From the NCBI GenBank assembly GCA_038501195.1, contig JBBPUQ010000009.1, positions 3,596,001 to 3,660,000 of the forward strand: 64,000 bases of DNA, written 5' to 3'. The stretch is from Nemania diffusa (taxonomy: Eukaryota > Ascomycota > Sordariomycetes > Xylariales > Xylariaceae). The position numbers and the translations under genes are program-made. Below the pieces are notes generated by a model, which had not been told where the DNA came from, searched no databases, and was given only the letters and a program-made list of their open reading frames with translations. The stretch's first letter is position 1. The number at the start of each line of letters is the position of its first letter. This document shows, one piece after another, positions 59,057 to 64,000 of this stretch.

Positions 59057-61039
59057 GTTTCTAGGTAATTCTAAATTCGACACGGATACTGCCTATAAGG
59101 CCAGATACTTACCGTTGTACGCATAGTCTTGAAAGGAAGAATTGCTGTAACGGTGGAAGTTTGGATGTGTCCGGAACAGTCCATATGCGAGTAGCGACGA
59201 TTGAGTTCTCCTATTAGAAAGGGTTTCTTATAAGCATCGAGACTAAATAAGGGATATAGTATGTACTTCGGTCTGGCTTTCAGCCTTTCGTGGTTAGCAT
59301 TGGGTTTCTCTGGGTGTTATGATTTTCACTACGTACCGCAGTGTCGGCCAACATATATGACTAGGCATTATTACGAAGTTAACGAGGCGTGATGCACGTC
59401 AATTTTATTACTTCTCTTCTACTTATCGCATATTCAATCGTTGTCCAGTGGAGGAGGCCTAAGTCGTGGAATAGACTACGGCATGGGCCGTGAAATCTGA
59501 AGGCATTTTTACGCCTGAGCCCAGCTTGAGGTACTATATTAATAATGATCTTTCAAAACCTATGTGTTTCATATGTCGATGTCAACGAACTTGAAATTTA
59601 AAATGCCATCCATTTACTGTACCTGCTAATGAACAAAGAGCCAGATATTAATGGTACTATTTGCTAAGCGCTTCTCTCATTCCGCCTAGTTGCTGATAAA
59701 CTGCATTTGATTGGTAAAATTTATAAATCCCCGAGTTAGCGTTGAAGATAATGTATGATGGTTGCATATAGGAGTCATATATCATCGAAATCCACGCTAC
59801 TAGAAGCTCAATGTCTTATTTAGTTACCAGTAAAGCAAAATGAGACCCTCTAATAAATCGTTCTGGTTACCAAACTTTTTCGGGTTCTCAAAGGGTTTAT
59901 CAGAAAGTTCCGAGTCATCCGATCTACTTTCTCTAGAGCATTAAATATATGACTAGTTAAATTTTCTGACGGGTTTCAAATTAACCTTTCTATAAACCTC
60001 TTGACAACGGACTGCACATTCGATAGGGGTAATTTATTATATTAAACCATTTTGTTATACCACCTAAAACCCCATTTTCAAGTCAGCCTAACAGCGCCGT
60101 TTCTGCCTATAGGTAGATGTAGCCACATTTGAAAAGTATCTGCAGCATCCGATATAAGCCCTCTAATACTGCCTCGAGTGCCTAGCTAGTCATCCAAGAT
60201 CGGCGACCAGGCCCTTGAACCCCCATGAAACTAAAATGGTATCAACCCGCCGCATGCATCAACTAGTGAATCCTGCAGACCGCATTGCAGCCGGGCAACT
60301 ACGAACAGGGGTCCATGCCCGGGCAGAGCCAACGTGCCAAAAAACCACACACGCCCTACAATACACCTAAACACTAGTACTTCGAAGGCTTACCGAGCAG
60401 CCAAATAAAATTGAAAAAGAAAAAAACATATGAACATAGAATTAAACGTAATTACATAGGTTATAGGTATTAGAATAACAACATATTATATAAAAGCTAT
60501 AAACTACAGGGTGTGTGTAGTTTCTTAGCACGTTGACTCTGCCCGGGCTGCTTACCGCCCCCGCCCCCCCCCTTTTTCAGCCTCCAATCCAACCTATCGA
60601 GATGATCATCTAATGGCGCTTATTATTATAGATAATTCGGCGGCAGCAAGGATATGCCACCACAGCTTCTCTTGAAGAATAAATACATGGGTGACTACAT
60701 AAGTTCCCTCAGCGGCGCCAGCTAGAAACGGCCACTGTAGGCGTAGTTGGTTCCCTCAGATTTGCCCCGCCGCCCTACCCAACGTAACAGCAGTACTTCT
60801 CTATACGTAGCAGAAAGCGCTATCTGATAAATTTTTATTTGAAAGCTCTGAATCCTCCCCGATAACTGTCGGCTTTATCAATATCATATCGCATCATATC
60901 TTAGGAGTTCTAAATTCACTCGGTGGTTATCCGCTCATGATTCACAATATATGCGCATATATCGTATTTTCTTCAACAGAATAGCTCTAGCCTTGTTGTG
61001 GGAGCATTTCCACGTGAGCACGATACTCAAGCTGAATCT
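59057..61039. other. Intergenic region with MITE copy 2
   Basis: Almost 2 kb with no supported gene. It contains the MITE at 60324-60541 and a C-rich run (60558-60575). The rest shows nothing recognisable. Confidence 0.5.
60324..60541. mobile_element. MITE-like element, copy 2 (inverted relative to copy 1)
   Basis: 218 bp with terminal inverted repeats CAGAGCCAACGTGCC / GGCACGTTGACTCTG-type (right end GCACGTTGACTCTG). Reads in the reverse direction of the copy at 4442: ACACCTAAACACTAGTACTT and GGCTTACCGAGCAGCCAAAT match the complement of copy 1. It is flanked on both sides by CCCGGG, a possible 6-bp target duplication, although that sequence is palindromic. Confidence 0.8.
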
Positions 61040-62976
61040 ATGGGTCACAGAAAGAGTCAGGACAGGTACCCAGGGCTCTCGAAGCTCTCGAGGGATATAA
61101 AAGAGAAGTATTGTATGAAAAATGAGGAATTCCTCCCTTACGATATGCTAGAAGAGCTAGTAAAGAAAGAGAGCGTTCTATTAGCTTTTCAGGAGACCCC
61201 AATCGAACAAGATAAGCGAGAAGGTCTTGCTGCATGGGTCCTCAAAAGCGGTAAACGGTTGTTTTTAATACTTGTTTTGTTAACCCGAAACTCGGAGGAG
61301 CAACTTTCTTGGCTAGAGGATTTGAAGGATGGTGGCATTGACGATAGGGCATTGCCCCTTGGCTTTAATAAGAAAACGGAGCCTTATTATGGATTTTCAC
61401 TAGAAGAAGGAGCGGACAGCGCCAAAAGATTTCACTTATTCAAGGACTGGGAAGAAAATAACTTGCACCTGTTCGAAACTCACCAATGGCCGCTTTTAGC
61501 CCCGATATTCGGTAATAGCACCAAATTTCGACATCAACTAGACAAGCGACAGCCCTTGCCTTACCTAGACGAAGCAAGGAGACCAGCGAGCAGTGGTTTT
61601 TTTGGTGAAGTCTCACGCGCAGAGATTCATCCAGCACATATTGACTCACGGCGTCTTTTGGCATTAGGGGTGGTAAGAAATATTTTCATATTTGTGATTT
61701 TATCGGGCTAATCATTTGCTTCAAGCTTAATCTTGAACCCCCCTATGGTATCGCGATTGCCATTAAAAAGGCCAAGGATAACGAAGATCTCTACGAGTTT
61801 TTCGACAAAGAGACGAGAAATCTCAAAGCTCTCCAAGAGATTGTCTCGCCTCATTTAATACAGCCGATTGCCGCCTATCAGAGGAGTAGCGAGCGCTGTT
61901 TAATATTCCCATGGGCGGATGGCGGCAACTTGAGTAAATACTGGGAGAACTCCGAGAAAGACCGCCAAGATGCGGAAAGCCTACGGTGGTTGGTCGCACA
62001 ATTTGTTGGTCTCTTCTCTGCTCTCAAGCTTCTCCATGAGCAGAATTGCCGACACGGCGACCTAAAACCAGAAAATATACTCTGGTTCAAGGACTACGAA
62101 GAACGAGGGACCTTGAAGATTGCCGACATGGGGCTCGCAGCTTTCCACGAGAAAGACGCTGATACGAAGAAAAGAAACTGGAAAGGCATGTCTACGATGA
62201 CCCCCTCTGGCACCTCTCGTTACGAACCGCCAGAAATGGATGACACCCGAGACAAGGATACTTCTCGGTCACGACAGTATGATATATGGTCTATGGGATG
62301 CATTATTATCGAACTAGTTATCTGGCTGATGTACGGTTATGAGGGTGTGAGAAGCTTCAGAAACCGGACGGAACATTTCTGGGCTAAAGAGCCCGACCGG
62401 ACGGGGAAAATGACATACCGCGTTCACGATTATGTGGTTTCATGCTTCGATGTCATGGGAAGACAGCTAAGGGAGAATGGCGCTTATATGACACTTCTAA
62501 CGCTTGTTCGGGAGAGGCTTCTCGTCATCGATGTGTCAGAAGACTATATAAGCTCTCCCAATCACAGAGAGATCGCGAAAGAGCTTCATACCAGCATGCT
62601 GGACATCCAACAGAGGTGTAAGTCTCAAGATAGCTATTTGATTGCTGTCGACCTCAAATACCCTTCGTCCGAGATCAATGCATCTCTGTATCAGGGTGGC
62701 CCGGTCTCTAAGAAGGACGAACGGCTCGCAGTGCCCGGAGCATCTACATCACATCCACTTTATGTAAAAAAGAATTCCCAAGACTCACTTGATATCCAAA
62801 TCACCGTCTCTGGAGATGATGAGACCCATATTCCTGACGGTGATAAAATACCACGACTACTACTTCGAGCGCCCACAAATGATTCAACAATGGATTCGCT
62901 CAGCATACAGGAGACGAAATTATCAGACAAGCAAGAAGTAGGCTATCCCCTCACTGAGAAATATCAGACCCACTGA
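61040..62976 (+). CDS. Protein kinase with N-terminal region (fungal family), paralogue 2
   Basis: Exons 61040-61672 and 61726-62976 (GTAAGA...CAAG, 53-nt intron, phase 0), 627 residues. Residues 1-180 match the second half of the N-terminal region of the kinase at 57025: FLPYDMLEELVKKESVLLAF, LFKDWEENNLHLFETHQW. The kinase domain has a glycine loop SSGFFGEVSRAEIHPAH (about 184-200; EIHP is shared with paralogue 1), Lys in GIAIAIKKA (about 225), catalytic loop RHGDLKPENILW (Asp about 323), DMG instead of DFG (about 345), and SRYEPPEMDD in place of APE. Residues 530-627 are a hydrophilic tail. Catalytic residues are present, so it is probably active. It is shorter than paralogue 1 at both ends and divergent in sequence, so the pair is not a recent duplication. 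The HET gene starts 280 bp downstream on the same strand. Confidence 0.82.
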
Positions 62977-63258
62977 CTCTATTGTTCATTTAGTATGTCA
63001 GTACTGTCTTCGAATCCTCTAGGAGCGAAATGAATAACCAGCTAACTGCCTCGCCACTAATATAGAATGTCAGTAGAACGGCGCTACCGATTCGCCTCGG
63101 TTCAACTACTAATCCAGAGTCTTCCTAGGTGGTAAGTACGGAATCCCCAACTTGAGGCCTTTATTTCAAAAACTTACGAGTTGGCTACTATTATTAGTTT
63201 GTAAGTATTTTTTTACTCTTATCTACAGTTGCATACCTAACGAGATAAACCTTTTAGC
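62977..63258. other. Short gap between kinase and HET gene
   Basis: 282 bp. It contains ATGs at 62995, 63030 and 63068, none of which splices cleanly in frame into the HET exon by my reading. It must hold the HET 5' end unless the two genes are fused. Confidence 0.4.
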
Positions 63259-64000
63259 AATCTAGAAAACTCAACGATATCTGGGATTCCGTCCCAGACA
63301 ATGATTTCGCTGCCCGGTTATTCGAGTTGATAAGTTGGGATCGAATTAAACACAAAGATGTTACCCTCTGCTCTAAATGTGAGAAAATAGATCCAAATCA
63401 CTTGTTCCTCTCCAAATGCGACCTGTCCGAACTCGAGCTGTCCTCGCAGGCTTGCGAACTATGTCGTTTGCTTCTGGATTCTTTATATCACTACGGTAGT
63501 AGATCGACGAAAACTGTGTCTTTACGACAGAATGGAGCCGTGGTAGGAATTGAAGATGGTCCGAACTTGCTCTCGATTTACGTTGATCCAGGTGCGTGAG
63601 CCCATGATACCGCCATAACCTTGTGCTGCTAATAATCATGAGTCAGACATGGGCCCAGATATACCGGAAGGGGCTCAACTTGGGCTGCCAAAGCTTCTAG
63701 ATCAGGGCAGCCCAGAGCAATTCACTTTACTCAAAGAGTGGATTAAAGTGTGCGATGAAACGCACGAAAATTGCCGTGACAGCCATGACGATGGAAATAA
63801 CGAAGTTCAATATATTTCTGCCATGCCAACCCGGCTCATCGAGCTTGGAACCACCTTGCGCGTCGTAGAATCTGCCTCGATTGAGCCCTCTAGATATGTA
63901 GCTCTTAGTCACTGTTGGGGCAAGCTGAGCGAACTGGAGCGGTTTTGCGCGTTTAATAGTAACATCGGCCATCTCAAGGAGTCCATCAACTTCAACAGCC
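63259..64000 (+). CDS. HET-domain protein, 5' end uncertain, 3' partial
   Basis: Heterokaryon-incompatibility (HET) domain protein; such domains trigger cell death on non-self contact (family knowledge). Visible exons: from an acceptor at about 63258 (TTTTAG) to 63591 (donor GTGCGT), then 63647 to beyond the window; phase 1 agrees. The first exon has the typical pre-HET zinc-like Cys pairs: LCSKCEKIDPNHLFLSKCD and LSSQACELCRLLLDSL. The second has MPTRLIELG and SRYVALSHCWGKL (63889-63930), the canonical start of the HET domain. There is no in-frame ATG in the first visible exon, so either a first exon lies in 62977-63250 or the region is the 3' part of a kinase-HET gene (a GAA/GTAGGC donor in the kinase tail at about 62938 would be in phase). 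Confidence 0.8.

Overview
The window is nuclear DNA of a filamentous ascomycete (Pezizomycotina, most likely Sordariomycetes). Genes carry short 45-120 bp introns with GTRNGT donors and CTRAC-type branch sites, only ATG starts fit the spliced models, intergenic DNA carries AGGTA/TACCT motif clusters, and there is a long AT-rich block that looks RIP-mutated, next to NACHT and HET-domain genes.

Left part (1-18.5 kb) is GC-rich and mostly conserved housekeeping DNA. In order: the 5' end of NPR2 (minus, runs off the window), SFH5 (plus, 3 exons), a PQ-loop membrane protein (minus, 6 exons), thioredoxin reductase (plus, 3 exons, with an ATG-less mitochondrial-presequence-like reading frame before its ATG), an 89-aa Tyr/Ser/Gly/Asn-rich protein (plus, 3 exons), a 278-aa charged protein, a single-pass membrane glycoprotein (plus, 2 exons) and a 1,065-aa single-exon protein (minus). 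From 18.4 to 25.7 kb I find no convincing gene.

Middle part (25.7-48 kb) is one NLR gene on the minus strand (alpha/beta hydrolase, then NACHT, then WD40-like repeats), cut in two by a 17,290-bp LTR retrotransposon. Both LTRs are 207 bp, they differ only by transitions as far as I could align them by eye, and the insertion is flanked by a 5-bp duplication, GGTCA. The two gene halves join in frame across the insertion, inside the NACHT domain between Walker A and Walker B. The gene also has an in-frame TGA and an apparent 1-nt deletion, so it is a pseudogene by three separate lesions. The inside of the element is extremely AT-rich with no recognisable coding sequence, and its surviving cytosines sit almost only after purines.

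Right part (48-64 kb) is accessory DNA with intact genes: a fructosamine-kinase-like gene, a DHA1-type MFS transporter, two related but divergent protein kinases of a fungal family with a large N-terminal region, a small unknown gene between them, and a HET-domain gene running off the right end just behind the second kinase. NLR, kinases and HET together suggest an allorecognition or programmed-cell-death region (inference). A short inverted-repeat transposon (MITE-like) occurs twice, at 4.4 kb and 60.3 kb, in opposite orientations.

All splice sites were assigned by eye from frame, consensus and family resemblance. No database search was possible.
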